Shown here: piece after piece, positions 1-10,917 of the stretch
How positions within the stretch are numbered: position 1 is the stretch's first letter
Layout of the letters: the number at the start of each line of letters is the position of its first letter
DNA from: Megaustenia siamemsis
Lineage: Eukaryota; Mollusca; Gastropoda; Stylommatophora; Ariophantidae
Assembly (NCBI GenBank): GCA_032433765.1
Contig: JAVIAB010000092.1
Span: 34,262,034-34,326,033 of the forward strand
Direction: 5' to 3'
DNA length: 64,000 nt
Translations under genes and position numbers: made by a program
The notes under the pieces: generated by a model
Databases searched by the model: none
What the model was told of the DNA's origin: nothing
What the model saw: the letters and a program-made list of their open reading frames with translations, nothing else

Positions 1-125
1 GACAGCTTAAGAGAATGGCTTGGGAGAAGTTCAACAACAGAAATAATAAATAACTGTCGAGACCGAAAGTTGTGGAGAGACATGTCCACCTACGCCAGCA
101 GGCCCGTTACTTGATGATGATAACG
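1..125 (+). mobile_element. RTE-A LINE, 3' end
   Basis: The window opens inside the last part of an RTE-type non-LTR retrotransposon. The sequence closely follows the 3' end of the copy at 13331-13461, including the stretch encoding a Cys-Arg-Asp-Arg-Lys-Leu-Trp motif, and it finishes in a GATGAT-type simple tail. Only the C-terminal codons and the tail are present, so nothing can be said about activity. Confidence 0.8.
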
Positions 126-990
126 ATGTTATATGTTATTACCATCATTATTATGTCCCTTTACGTTACCATATTGGAATTTTTCAAGAACCATTAGGAA
201 GGCCGAAAACCATTGTTTCACTTTGTGTGTGTGTGTGCGTGTGTGGGTGTGTCTGTGTGTGTGCGCACATACAAATTAGAATCCTGTATATGATTGGTCT
301 GGAATGAATAATTTACATATACTACTGAGTACCGTCTTCATTTTCTTTGATCTTTACAAATCTTGCAATAAATGTCCTACGGTACTGTATTTTTGCGAAA
401 TGCGTGCTATAACTGGGTCTATTTAATATTTTTTTTAAAATATTGTTATCAAGTATTCACATGCATCATGGACAATGATTATGTGGAATGCAATATAGGC
501 CCTTCATTCAACTCGTTCTTCGCTTGATACTAATTTCTATGAAGAGAGTTTGTGATTTATGTTCTCATCTAATTTCACATTTAGGCTTCATGGTTTGTTA
601 TGCTGCCTTTAATAAGCTTTGATATTGTAATCTCATTACATCTTTCATGGTAATAACCCATAGTTGATGTTTCATGTGTCTTGAATAAACACTTTAGCTC
701 TTTTGTTTTTGTTACATCAGTAGTTTTCAACGCTTTGGAAATATTGTGAAAGGGTAATTTAATGTGACGTGCGTAAATTGTATCATCAAATTCAGCACCA
801 GGTGGCACATGTGTACCAGAAGCTGAATGCCCATGTTTCCTAAAAGATTCAACATTTCCATCTGGACAAGACGTTATTATCAACTGTCAACTATGGTGAG
901 TTCTTTGAATCTAACGGGATGATAGGCAGAGAGAAAGAGAGAAGAAGTTAGTTGAGGTATAAGATAGAAATAAAAGAAATACGCAAAGAG

Positions 991-993
<3 letters not shown>
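126..993. other. No recognised gene; short (GT)n tract
   Basis: This stretch holds a GT-rich microsatellite at about 224-266. A 100-codon minus-strand open frame at 581-883 resembles no family I recognise and has no splice or promoter context. The rest is AT-rich non-coding sequence. Confidence 0.5.

Positions 994-1038
<45 letters not shown>
994..1038. repeat. (AT)n microsatellite
   Basis: An uninterrupted AT dinucleotide run of about 45 bases. Confidence 0.95.
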
Positions 1039-1041
<3 letters not shown>

Positions 1042-1148
1042 TATATGTACGTATGTGTATGTTTGTATGTGTGTGTATATATGATAAATGAGTAAAGAAT
1101 ATTGTTGTTTGTTCTTGTTGTTTGATGAGTTTTGGCAACTACTTGGCG

Positions 1149-1380
1149 AGGCACGATGGGTTCAACTTCAGACTAATTCTTTTGGGTTATATATTAGAAC
1201 GCAACAGCCATCCGAAAATGGAAATTCACGTTTTTATTAATATAATTAATGGATACATTGATTGTGTCTACACCTTAACAAGGCACAATCCGTGTAGCCT
1301 CATACTAAGTCGTTTAGGTTATATTAGGTCGCAAACGACAATGGCTCTCCCAAAATGAAAGTGCAATTCACTTTTATTAA
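1149..1380 (+). repeat. Diverged tandem duplication, about 130 bp period
   Basis: Two adjacent units beginning AGGCACRAT (1149 and 1279) share the order of blocks GGTTATAT, TTAGR-CGCAA and CTTTTATTAA at equivalent spacing. They have diverged considerably. No coding content is apparent. Confidence 0.5.
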
Positions 1381-1404
1381 GGAGAATTGAAAAAAAAAAT
1401 AGAA

Positions 1405-1480
1405 AAACTGGTATGGATAGAGTTTTACAATATTTGACAAAATTGAACGACGTTTCGGCTCAATGGGCCTTCAGCAGGAA
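1405..1480 (-). mobile_element. Penelope-like element terminal relic
   Basis: Read on the minus strand, this segment contains CTGAAGG, a GGC/GCC hairpin and GAAACGTCG, followed by a CTCTATCCATACCAG stretch. The same layout ends the Penelope-like element at 19.35-19.43 kb (GGCC hairpin, CGAAACGTCG, then GTTACCATACCA). It is a short relic of a related element terminus with a hammerhead-like core. Identification rests on this internal comparison only. Confidence 0.5.
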
Positions 1481-1675
1481 CAAACAAACAACACACACAT
1501 ATATATGTAAGTAAATAAAACTAATCCTACATAGCTAACTAGTAATGAAACATCCAAAACTAAATAAAAGAAGCTGGTTTTAGAAAAGAAAAATGTCTTC
1601 CTTGTGTAGTGGACCGTGGCCGGAATGAAAAAGAGAGATTCGCGGTTGTGCGCTAGTAATTGCCCTGTTGGTCGG

Positions 1676-1731
1676 ATATATATATATATATACAAACAAA
1701 CATGCACGTATATATATATATATATATATAT
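1676..1731. repeat. Paired (AT)n microsatellites
   Basis: Two AT runs (about 1676-1692 and 1709-1731) separated by a short CA-rich spacer. Confidence 0.9.
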
Positions 1732-1746
1732 TGCTGTCATGACATA

Positions 1747-1815
1747 GAAAACAGCCAGCAACAGAATTGATACGAGGAACGAGTTGATAAAAGATTGTGG
1801 AAGGACATGATCACC
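1747..1815 (+). mobile_element. RTE-A' LINE 3' fragment
   Basis: About 65 bases match the end of the RTE-A' copy at 54742-54805, including the block AGATTGTGGAAGGACATG. It is a short truncated piece directly upstream of a different LINE end. Confidence 0.6.
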
Positions 1816-1854
1816 AAACATTATGCACAATACACCAATTACCCTTTTTTGGAA

Positions 1855-2021
1855 ACCCTTTAGGAAAAAGACAAAGAGGAAGACCGCAATATTCTTGGAG
1901 AAGACAGAAGGAAGCAAAGATGCAGATGAAGGGGATAACATGGAATGATCTGAAAAGAATATCAAGAATCAGAATCGCTTGGAACATGTTTATTGAAGAC
2001 CTATGCTTCACAGAGGGTTGA
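1855..2021 (+). mobile_element. LINE ORF2 C-terminus (RTE-like)
   Basis: The frame encodes the basic C-terminal signature common to RTE-like ORF2 proteins: GKRQRGRPQYSWRRQKEAK, a W-N-D-L motif, an R-I-A-W motif and a final EDLCFTEG before TGA. No reverse transcriptase remains; only the last 55 or so codons are present. The final codons and the stop are the same sequence that is multiplied in the minisatellite directly downstream. Confidence 0.7.
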
Positions 2022-2770
2022 TTGAAAGTGATTGTTGAAGAGCTTTTGCTTCACAGAGGGTTAAATGTGTTTGATGAAGACATGCTTCACAGAAGGTTAA
2101 ATGTGTTTGATGAAGACATGCTTCACAGAGGGATAAATGTGTTTGATGAAGACATATGATTCACAGAGGGTTGAAGTGTTTGATGAAAACATATGCTTCA
2201 CACAGAGTTGAAGTGTTTGATGAAGACCTATGCTTCCCAGAGGGTTAAATGTGTTTGATGAAGACATGCTTCACAGAGGGTTAAATGTGTTTGATGAAGA
2301 CATATGATTCACAGAGGGTTGAAGTGTTTGATGAAGACATGCTTCACAGAGGGTTAAATGTGTTTGATGAAGACATATGATTCACAAACGGTTGAAGTGT
2401 TTGATGAAAACATATGCTTCACACAGAGTTGAAGTGTTTGATGAAGACCTATGCTTCACAGAGGGTTAAATGTGTTTGATGAAGACATGCTTCACAGAGG
2501 GTTAAATGTGTTTGATGAAGACCTGTGCTTCACAGAGGGTTAAATGTGTTTGATGAAGACATATGATTCACAGCGGGTTGAAGTGTTTGATGAAGACCTG
2601 TGCTTCACACAGAGTTGAAGTGTTTGATGAAGACCTGTGCTTCACACAGAGTTGAAGTGTTTGATGAAGACCCATGCTTCACACATAGTTGAAGTGTTTG
2701 ATGAAGACCTATGCTTCACAGAGAGTTGAAGTGTTTGATGAAGAACTATGCTTCATAGAGGGTTGAAAGG
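1996..2770 (+). repeat. Minisatellite, about 36 bp unit
   Basis: About 20 tandem units of 33-38 bp follow the pattern TTTGATGAAGAC, then ATGCTTCACAGAGGGTT. Units vary in length at the GACCTATG/GACATG step and between GTTAAATG and GTTGAAG. The first unit is continuous with the end of the LINE frame at 1855-2021 (GAAGACCTATGCTTCACAG), so the array appears to have expanded from the LINE 3' end. Confidence 0.9.
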
Positions 2771-3316
2771 TTGACATTTTCTGAGAGAGTTTATTTTTAA
2801 ATTTCAAAATACGTATTCTCCTCTCTCCTTTCAAAGTTTCTTGCGAGCCAGATTACCGAGACACGTAACCAAACCAATTAAAAATTTAAGTTAAGTTTCT
2901 TCACAATAGTCAAAGTTAGTTAGAGTTTGTTAAAATGGTAATTCTATTCATTAGTCGCATTGTTCATTACGTGTACAGTGATTGCATAGTATAGTATCAT
3001 GAAATATTTTATTTTATACCAAAATGGCAAATTTGGCCACTATCGTTATTTAAAAAAAAAATTAATTATGCCATGTATATAAAATTTATAGTTATGTAGT
3101 AAATATATATGAAAACCGCGTAGTCTTTCATGTTGGAATATTACTATTAATTGTTAAAATAATCATGTCAGTCTAGAGAAGATTTTTTGTTTTTTAACTG
3201 AGAGATAAAGTTTAATCTGGGAAACAATCTTGCAACGCCTTATTTGTGGATAAAAAATATAGTTGAATCTTTTCGGGAATCACAAATTTACATCAAACTG
3301 TTTGAAGAACGGATGA

Positions 3317-3320
<4 letters not shown>
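2771..3320. other. No recognised gene
   Basis: AT-rich non-coding sequence between a minisatellite and an (AT)n tract. No exon-like frame or repeat was recognised. Confidence 0.5.
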
Positions 3321-3398
<78 letters not shown>

Positions 3399-3409
3399 GT
3401 ATATATAAT
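3321..3409. repeat. (AT)n microsatellite with interruptions
   Basis: An AT run of roughly 60 bases followed by ATGTATAT-type degenerate units. Confidence 0.95.
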
Positions 3410-3639
3410 ACAGTGGAGACAGAGAAAATGAGGAAGAGGCACGCATACAATTTGAAAATAAACTCAATGATGAAATAATGTCTCTCTGTATTCTTACTAA
3501 CATAGTGACATGCATAGAATTAGAAAGGTATAACACCATTTCTATAATTATAATAGCTTTATGTATGTTATCTTTTAAATTCCTTTCTTAAATTTAAAAA
3601 ATATATTTGTATATATTTCTTGAACATGTCCCTAACACC

Positions 3640-4770
3640 TTAGAAGTTCCAATACACCACATGCAATTGAATACATATAACACATACCAGTGCTGACCAA
3701 TGGTGATAAACATCAAAGTTAATTAACAATGCTCGGAACCAATCGTAACATCTAGTTAGTACATACAAGTGGAAACCAGTCGTGACAAAACTAGTATACT
3801 GCCTTATAGCTAGAACTAGTCCTGAAGAACACCAATATCATACAGTTGAGGGTTAATGGTGACGAACACCAATATCATACATACAGTTGAGGGTTAATGG
3901 TGACGAACACCAATATCCTACATGCATTTGAGGGTTAATGGTGACGAACACCAATATGATACATACAGTTGAGGGTTCATGATGACGAACACCAATATCA
4001 TACATGCACTTGAGGGTAAATGGTGACGAACACCAATATCATACATGCACTTGAGGGTAAATGGTGACGAACACCAATATCATACGTGCATTTGAGGGTA
4101 AATGGTGACGAACACCAATATCATACACGCACTTGAGGGTAAATGGTGACGAACACCAATATCATACATGCACTTGAGGGTAAATGGGGACGAACACCAA
4201 TATCATACATACAGTTGAGGGTTAATGGTGACGAACACCATTATCATACATACAGTTGAGGGATTGGTGACGAACAGCAATATCATACATGCACTTAAGG
4301 GTTAATGGGGACGAACACCAATATGATACATACAGTTGAGGGTTCATGATGACGAACACCAATATCATACATGCACTTAAGGATTAATGGGGACGAACAC
4401 CAATATCATCCCATGCAGTGGATGATCAATCGTGACAAACACCTGAACAATACATGCCAGTGATGACCAATCGTGACAAACACCAATAAAATACATACGT
4501 TGATAACCAATCGTGACAATACAATATTATACATACAGTTGATGCCCAATCTGGACAACACCATTACAATATATGCAATTGATGGCCAATCGTGAAAACA
4601 CCAGTACAATACATACTGGTGATAACCCATCGTGACAATATCCAGTACAATATACAGTTGATGACCAATCGTGACAAACACCAATACAAAACTTACAGTT
4701 GATGACCAATTGTGCAAATATCAATATACAACTTAATTATAAGAACCAATCGTGAAAAAACACAGATAAT
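3640..4770. repeat. Minisatellite, about 40-45 bp unit
   Basis: The regular core (about 3830-4420) repeats GACGAACACCAATATCATAC followed by ATGCACTTGAGGGTAAATGGT. More degenerate units with the same CACCAATA and GTGACAA blocks extend on both sides, to about 3640 and 4770. Long open frames across it on the minus strand are artefacts of the repeat. Confidence 0.85.
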
Positions 4771-4872
4771 TCCTTTTTATGAAGCTGTTCAAATCATCAA
4801 AATTTAATGGTATTTTTAAAATCTTCACTGTAACCGCCAACAACATAATCAACTTTATGAATGGATTCCCAG

Positions 4873-5033
4873 CACATGTACTTCGGGAGTCTTTAATTGT
4901 ACTGGAGATAAATGTCAGGAGCAGTGTCCCCCGAATAAAGTTCGCTGCTATTCCGGAGACTGCATTGATATGGTTGATCAGTGCAATGGTGTACCAGACT
5001 GTCCTGGTGGTGATGACGAATATAACTGTAAAG
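4873..5033 (+). CDS. Exon 1: LDL-receptor class A repeat
   Basis: The exon encodes one LDLR class A repeat of an extracellular mosaic protein, preceded by a short Cys-containing lead. Visible motifs are CPPNKVRCYSGDCI, then CNGVPDCPGGDDEYNC, giving six cysteines with the acidic calcium-coordinating cluster near the end. The lead contains an NCT N-glycosylation sequon. The 3' border is a good donor (AAAG|GTAAAG, phase 1), matching the next exon. The 5' border is uncertain: an in-frame stop lies at 4817, the only AG in the correct interval is at 4871-4872, and using it gives phase 2 instead of phase 1. It is the first exon seen here of a gene continuing to at least 56.5 kb. Confidence 0.65.
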
Positions 5034-6180
5034 GTAAAGATACTATGACACAAATTGCAAGTTTATTATTGTTTGTTTGTGTGTTTATTTTTTTCAGAGT
5101 AAAATTTTAGGTTTTATTCAGTCGCAGACATTTTGAATTGCTTCCCCGAATACTGAGAAGGAAAGACTATGAAGACATCCACGACGATGAAATGAATTAA
5201 AATTGACGATAGTGAGATTTGAAGTCATGAAATGAAATGACATACAAATGTGTGGTTGCAGATTACAGTGTAGGACACGATGAAACTAATGTGTGCTTCT
5301 TACCATATCAGACCAACACATCGTTTTCATAGATAATCATTAGTAACCAATATCAGAAGCCATGATGATCCCGTATGTTAAATTTATCATTATAAACTAG
5401 CAGCAATGGAGAGTCTAGTAAGACTTCATTTCTAAGTACTCACTGTACAAACCCGATCTGTACAAAGTGATTATAGTTGATTAGGAAAGTAATGAATAGT
5501 GAGAAAGCTATAAATGGTGGAAGTATAATATATACACTTTGTAAATTACATATAACGTGTAGCTTGAATAAGAATCGCAGTAACGGGCGAAAATGTAAAA
5601 TTTGTCCCCTTATCTGCTAAAGTAGGAAAGTTCTGGAGATTTGTTTCAAGAAAGCTTCACAGCCATGAATCTGAAATTGTAATTATCAGAAAAGTATGAT
5701 CTCGCCTGCTGTCTCTCACTGGGAGATATGTCTCGTCAGATTATATAACATTATGATTCTGATATCCATTTTAAGGGAACAGCTAAAGTTGTAGTGAGGT
5801 TGAAATTTAGCAGATAAATAAGTGTATACATCAACCAAAATACTTAATGTAATTTGTTAGCCAGACAGTCGAAGAATCAATCAAATAGTCAGCAAACAAG
5901 TGTAATTTTTGTATTCAGGGCGGATGCCTACTTTCATTCATAAGAACTCTCTCATTTTATATTATTCTTGAATCAACAAAGAAGACAGTAGTCATCAACA
6001 TCTAAACTATTAAAATCGAAGAAAACGAAAGATCCTTTTTGTTCCGTTCTTTGCTGTCTTTTTACGGTGGGCAATGTGTCCCCTAAACTGTGCGTCTATG
6101 ACAACTACTATTCTGTCTTTTTTGGCTCCACTTTCGTTTTGCTCCTGATAGCACGCAGCGACAGTTCACATTCATCTATA
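5034..6180 (+). other. Intron, no other recognised feature
   Basis: Intron sequence between LDLR class A exons 1 and 2. AT-rich, with no recognisable coding frame or repeat family. Confidence 0.5.
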
Positions 6181-6299
6181 GTATTAATAAGGCCCGAAGG
6201 CTAAAAGGAATCACTCAAAGCGCTTGTGACGTTTTCGACATTGCAAGCAGAGGCAGTTGTTGGCAAATTTAACATCAGTTGTCTACAGCCTTATAGCTG

Positions 6300-7071
6300 A
6301 AGATGTCACAAGGAATGAATGGTTTCGGAAAAACACAGTTCGCAGGCTTTAATCAAGTCAATAGTTACTGGAAAATTCTCAAACAACTTTAAAGCAGAGG
6401 CTGAGGCCATCAGAGATGCTGCAACACTGGCTACTCAACACAAAAATAACATGAACAATAAATTGGTGATTCTGACTGATGCACTGTCAGTACTATCAGC
6501 TCTAAAAAAACCCAAGAACAATGAACTAGATGACTTGAGATCCACCCTGGACCAACTATCAATATCTTCCAGAGAGTAGACATTCAGTGGATACCATCAC
6601 ATTGTAATATACACGGGAACGAACACGCAGACAAGTTAGCAAAAGAGGGAGGGAGATTACCACAAGAGAACAATCCGCTCAGTTATGATGAAGCCAAATC
6701 CATCCTCAGGGGTCAGTTCCATGAAAAATGGAAACGTGAACACCCAAAGCATAACGAGAGTGACGGATACCACCAACTATCAAGGAGGGATCAAGACATC
6801 ATACTTCGCCTACGCACAGGTCACAATAGAATGAGAAATCACATGTTCACCAAATTCAAAATAGGAACAACCAGCCTATGCCACTGTACACTGGACAATA
6901 TGACTACAAATCATGTTCTACAGGATTGCCCCCAGTACACGGACCTGAGAAAAGCAATGTGGCCCACGCCCACCTCCCTGGAGGAGAAATTATATGGGGC
7001 GATCGATTCGCTTAAACAGACAGCTGACTTCATGAGAGAGACTGGAATCCTACTCTGACTGAGTCTTGATC

Positions 7072-7073
<2 letters not shown>
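6300..7073 (+). mobile_element. I/Nimb-like LINE, RNase H and 3' end
   Basis: This is the 3' part of a LINE ORF2 carrying ribonuclease H. Visible signatures are the acidic KAEAEAIRDAA region, VILTDAL, and WIPSHCNIHGNEHADKLAK, the last RNase H motif. A Cys/His module follows (CHC, H-x-L-x-D-C) and the frame ends METGILL-like at about 7056. One frameshift near 6575 separates the RNase H halves. RNase H plus C-terminal Cys/His motif is typical of the I superclade. The element ends in a (GA)n tail at 7074. Confidence 0.8.

Positions 7074-7133
<60 letters not shown>
7074..7133 (+). repeat. (GA)n tract at LINE 3' end
   Basis: A pure GA run of about 60 bases. A second copy of the same LINE 3' end at 9290-9372 also finishes CGCAGAGAGAGAGAG, so GA repeats appear to be the tail of this family, later expanded here. 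Confidence 0.9.
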
Positions 7134-7138
<5 letters not shown>

Positions 7139-8220
7139 GACAAAACTATATGCCCAAACAATGACAGTTGTCAGCACGAATATTTTGGAACCCAGTGTCA
7201 GTACTTGGTTCTTGTGTACAAATACGCCCAAAATCTGAACCTAATTTCCTGTTTGATAACAACGACACTACATGTAATTCGGACGCAAATTCTACATCAT
7301 TTGAGGCAACTCTCAACCAATGTTTGCTGTTCTCCTGGTTTAGGATTTATGTGAATGACTTAACAGTTCCGGACAGTTTCACGGTAAAACTAAAAGTTTC
7401 TGCCTCATGTAGCAATGATTCAGGATTTGTAGTTAGTCAGCACCAGATTGATGCCTTTAGCTCTGGGGCTGGTCAGATCAACAAGTTATGGATTAAAGAG
7501 ACGATAATTGCAAATATCTGCTCCATCTACATTGGCGGGGGTCGGAATGTGGCTCTCAAACAGAACACATACCAGGCTGACACATTTAATGCTTGTTATT
7601 CAGGAGACGGATGTGGACCAGAGGCCGCAGTAAATGGCAAAACAATTTCCAATCTCTATGACAATGTCTGCACACACACACAAAACTGAGAAGTGGAACC
7701 AGTCCTGCATCTGAACTTTGGTATCTGAACTTTGCCACGCCCCAGAAGATTCACACCATTCGAATCTATCATCGAGCTAGCACTATGATTCGGGTAAAGA
7801 ATGCCACTCTAAAGGCTTTCTCTGACAGTGGCGGTGTAGTGTTCCAGTGTAATAATATATCATACCCTAATGTTTCTATGGTAACTTTGGGTTACAGTGC
7901 GAACGAACGTGTTCTGATGGCTGTGACATCATATGTGACCTGGAAAATGCAGACTGTACGTGCAAGGAAACGTACTACGGGTCAGACTGCACTCTCAAAT
8001 GTCCAGACAACTGTTTCAACGACACCTGTGAACAGTCAACCTGGAACTGTGCATGCATGGAAACGTTTTACGGGTCAGACTGCACTCTCAAATGTCCAGA
8101 CAACTGTTTCAACGACACCTGTGAACAGTTAACCGGGAACTGTGCATGCAAGGGAACGTTCTACGGGTCAGACTGCTCTCAAATCTCCGGACAACTGTTT
8201 GAACGAAACCTGTGAATAGT
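7134..8220 (+). pseudogene. Intronless fucolectin-like/EGF receptor pseudogene
   Basis: A decayed multi-domain extracellular receptor without introns. In order: an EGF-like end (CPNNDSCQHEYFGTQC, about 7150-7200); a segment with FEATLNQCLLFSWFRIYV; a galactose-binding (fucolectin-like) domain marked by NVALKQNTYQADTF, AAVNGKTISNLYDNVCTHT and, after a break, NFATPQKIHTIRIYHRAS; then two and a half MEGF-type EGF repeats with CPDNCFNDTCEQ and GTFYGSDC. At least three frame changes (near 7200, 7680 and 7905) and a terminal stop near 8215 disable it. Loss of introns across several domains suggests a retrocopy. It lies inside intron 1 of the LDLR-repeat gene but is not part of it. Confidence 0.75.
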
Positions 8221-8334
8221 TAATCGAAGCCTGCGTCTCGTATGTCGACGATTCCCACTTTAAGAAGTGTCCGCAGACTACAACAAACCCAAGCATATGG
8301 ACACCTCAATTGATTTATGTGCTAGACTTGGTTC

Positions 8335-9010
8335 ATTTCTTGGTGTTTTTCCGTGAAGCCATGGCTCATATCTTAATGTGTTTCTGTGCTAGCCATGGCT
8401 CATATCTTGGTGTGTTTTTGTGCTAGCCGTGGCTCAAATCTTAGCTTGTGTGTGTGCGTGTGCTAGCCATGGTTCATATCTTGGTGTGTGTCATGTTAGT
8501 CATATCTCATTTCTTGGTGTGTCCGTGTTATTCATGTCTCATATCGTTATGTGAGTCTGAGTTTAGTAATATCTCATATCTGAGAGTGTATCTGTGTTAG
8601 TCATGTGTCATATCTTCGTGTGTGCATGTCTGGGTTAGGGATATCTCATATCTTGGTGTGCATGTTTATGTTAGGTATATCTCATATCATTGTGTGTGCA
8701 TGTCTGTGTTTGTCACATCTCATATCCTTGTGTGTGCATGGCTATGTTAGTCACATCTCATATCTTTGTGTGTGCATGCCTATGTTAGTCATATCTTATA
8801 TCTTTGTGTGTATGTCTATATTAGGTATGTGTCATATCTTTGTGTGTGCATGTCTATGTCAGTCATATCTCATAACTTTATGTGCATGTCTATGTTAGTC
8901 ATGTGTCATATATCGTGATGTGTGTAGATGTTAGTCATGTCTCGTATCGCTGTGTACACGTCTGTGTTATTTACATCTCACATCTTTGTGTGTGCATGTA
9001 TGTGTTAGTC
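8335..9010 (+). repeat. Minisatellite, about 35 bp unit
   Basis: Degenerate tandem units of the form GTTAGTCATATCTCATATCTT followed by TGTGTGTGCATGTCTAT. Around 18 units are visible. The long plus-strand frame at 8605-8898 is the repeat read through and is not a gene. Confidence 0.85.
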
Positions 9011-9229
9011 ACCTCTAGTGACTCAGGCAGATGGTGCTCGTAAACCTGGGAGGACAGACCATCTAAGGGCAGAATCCCCCTACAGAAAAGACAAACTGCT
9101 GCCTTGCAGAAAGATTGGGGACAATCAAAGGCTAAGGAAAGTAAACCTGAATAAAATGCTGGGTGAAATCGGATGTACTGGGCCACTGGCGCAGAACACA
9201 GTGCAACGTTTTTAACGGGTGTTCAATCA

Positions 9230-9372
9230 GAGTGGATCTGGCAGACTCTAAATGTGATGTTCCGTCTGGTGGGGCTATCAACACACTAAACCTGACAGCT
9301 GACTTCATGTGAGTGTCTGGAATCCTACTCTGATTGAGTCCTGATCGCAGAGAGAGAGAGATATATAGTGTT
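9230..9372 (+). mobile_element. I/Nimb-like LINE 3' end, second copy
   Basis: The block CTGACAGCTGACTTCATG through TGATCGCAGAGAGAGAGAG matches the end of the LINE at 7010-7090 with a few substitutions. It is severely 5'-truncated. The preceding 9020-9230 segment is not recognised. Confidence 0.7.
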
Positions 9373-9489
9373 TTGTTAATTTATCAATGGCTAGCAAAAT
9401 CACCAATTATAAATTATGAAGTTGTTTAATAAAATGTTTAATTTCTCGTCCCGCCATATTATTCATTCGTTTTAATTTAATTTGTGTAG

Positions 9490-9600
9490 AAAAATGCAAG
9501 GAGTTCACTTGTGGCGATGGACAATGTGTTCAAAGCACAGCACCATGCAATAATGTCTATGATTGTCTAGACAAAAGTGATGAACAACTTGAAATCTGTG
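9490..9600 (+). CDS. Exon 2: LDL-receptor class A repeat
   Basis: A 111-base exon encoding one complete LDLR class A repeat. It reads KCKEFTCGDGQCV, then CNNVYDCLDKSDEQLEIC, with all six cysteines and the D-x-S-D-E calcium-binding end. The acceptor is TGTGTAG and the donor G|GTAAGA. Both borders are phase 1, so it is a symmetric exon that can be added or skipped without changing frame, the usual arrangement for LDLR class A modules. It fits directly after exon 1 (donor phase 1). Confidence 0.85.
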
Positions 9601-9901
9601 GTAAGAATTGACTTTTACATTTACAGTTGTGAAATACATATTTATACGAATCATCAATTATATAACCATTAAATAGCCTCTCCGGAATCTAGCACAAAAC
9701 ACACAATGTCAGTCTTCTTACTCAAGAGGACATTATAATATGAATGCAATTTCGACAGGTTTCAAATTGTCTGAATGTACATGTCTGTACACAAACAGAA
9801 GAACAACAATTTTATTTTTAAAAGAAAGGAAATTTTAAATGGCCTCCTGCAACAACTACTTTTACATTAAATCTGCTCACATCACAAAATTATGAATGAA
9901 T
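9601..9901 (+). other. Intron, nothing recognised
   Basis: Non-coding intron sequence between exon 2 and an RTE-B insertion. Confidence 0.5.
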
Positions 9902-9914
9902 TATAACAACAATA

Positions 9915-10904
9915 ATCATCATCATCGAGTGCCTTCTCCGCAACGATGGTTGGCTACCATGGATCGCCATTATACTCTATTTTTTTATTTGATGGCACAG
10001 GCTGTCATAGATTGACCTGTCCATCTTTTGATGTTACTCGTCCATGTTATGTCTGTCTCTGCCTCTTTTGCCTTGTATTTTCCTTTCCAATATTACTTTT
10101 AGTAGGCTGCTGTGTCTTTTAACGTGCCCCAAAAATTTCATTTGTCTTGTCTTAATTGTATTTAGTAGTTCTCTTTTTATTTTCAGCTGTTTTAAAACTT
10201 CATCGTTTGTTTTCTTCTCTTTCCATCCAATTCTATCTATTCTTCTATAAATCCACATTTCAAAGGCCTCAATTGTGTGTTCTGTTTTCTTGTCCATGTT
10301 TCTGCACCATACAGGAATACTGAGAAGATGTAACATTTTGCTATTCTTAGTTTCAGCCCTGCTGATATTTGTTTTGTTGTTAGTATATTTTTCATGGCAT
10401 TAAAATTACTTTTTGCCATACCTATTCTTTTGTTTATTTTAATTTTACATTTTCCATCATTGGTTATAGTATGTCCCAGGTAGTTGTAGCTCTGGACTGT
10501 CTCCAGATGTATTCCCTCAACTGTGATATTTAATTGTAGGTCTTGAGAATTTTCTTTGTTTATGATCATAGTTTTAGTCTTTTTGATATTCATTTCTAGT
10601 CCATATTTGTTGCTTGTTATGTTTATCACATTAAGCAATTGTTGTAGGTCTTTAGGATTTTCTGCTAGTAGAACAGTATTATCAGCATATCTTAGGTTAT
10701 TGATTATCTTTCCATTAATGTTTAGGCCTGGCATCTCTGAGATGTTTTTAAAGATTAGCTCAGTGTATATATTGAACAAGCTTGGTGATAGGATGCATCC
10801 TTGTCTTACTCCACTTTTTATGTCCATGGGTGTAGAGTTCTCCTTGTTATATTTTATTATTGCTGTTTGCTCCCAGTACAAATTACATATTAGTCGTATG
10901 TCCG
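9915..10904 (-). mobile_element. RTE-B LINE, 5'-truncated copy
   Basis: A minus-strand RTE-type LINE flanked by a perfect 13-bp target-site duplication (TATAACAACAATA at 9902-9914 and 10905-10917). It retains the second half of the reverse transcriptase (GVRQGCILSPSLFN, then RYADNTVLLAE), the YLGHTITNDGKC region and the C-terminal WIYRRI and FLGHVKRH motifs, ending in a (GATGAT) tail. The catalytic YADD box reads YADN here, and one frame change lies near 10300. It is 5'-truncated by about two thirds relative to the copy at 44.9-48.3 kb and is not functional. Confidence 0.9.
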
Positions 10905-10917
10905 TATAACAACAATA

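Noticed and set aside
581..883. 100-codon minus-strand gene
   Set aside because: No recognisable motif, splice site or neighbour context supports it.
4406..4724. Minus-strand protein frames
   Set aside because: They read through a minisatellite and repeat the same short peptide pattern.
4779..5048. 89-codon plus-strand frame across exon 1
   Set aside because: The LDLR class A repeat with six cysteines lies in a different frame of the same segment.
8605..8898. Plus-strand Cys-rich frame
   Set aside because: It is a minisatellite translated, with periodic residues and no start context.
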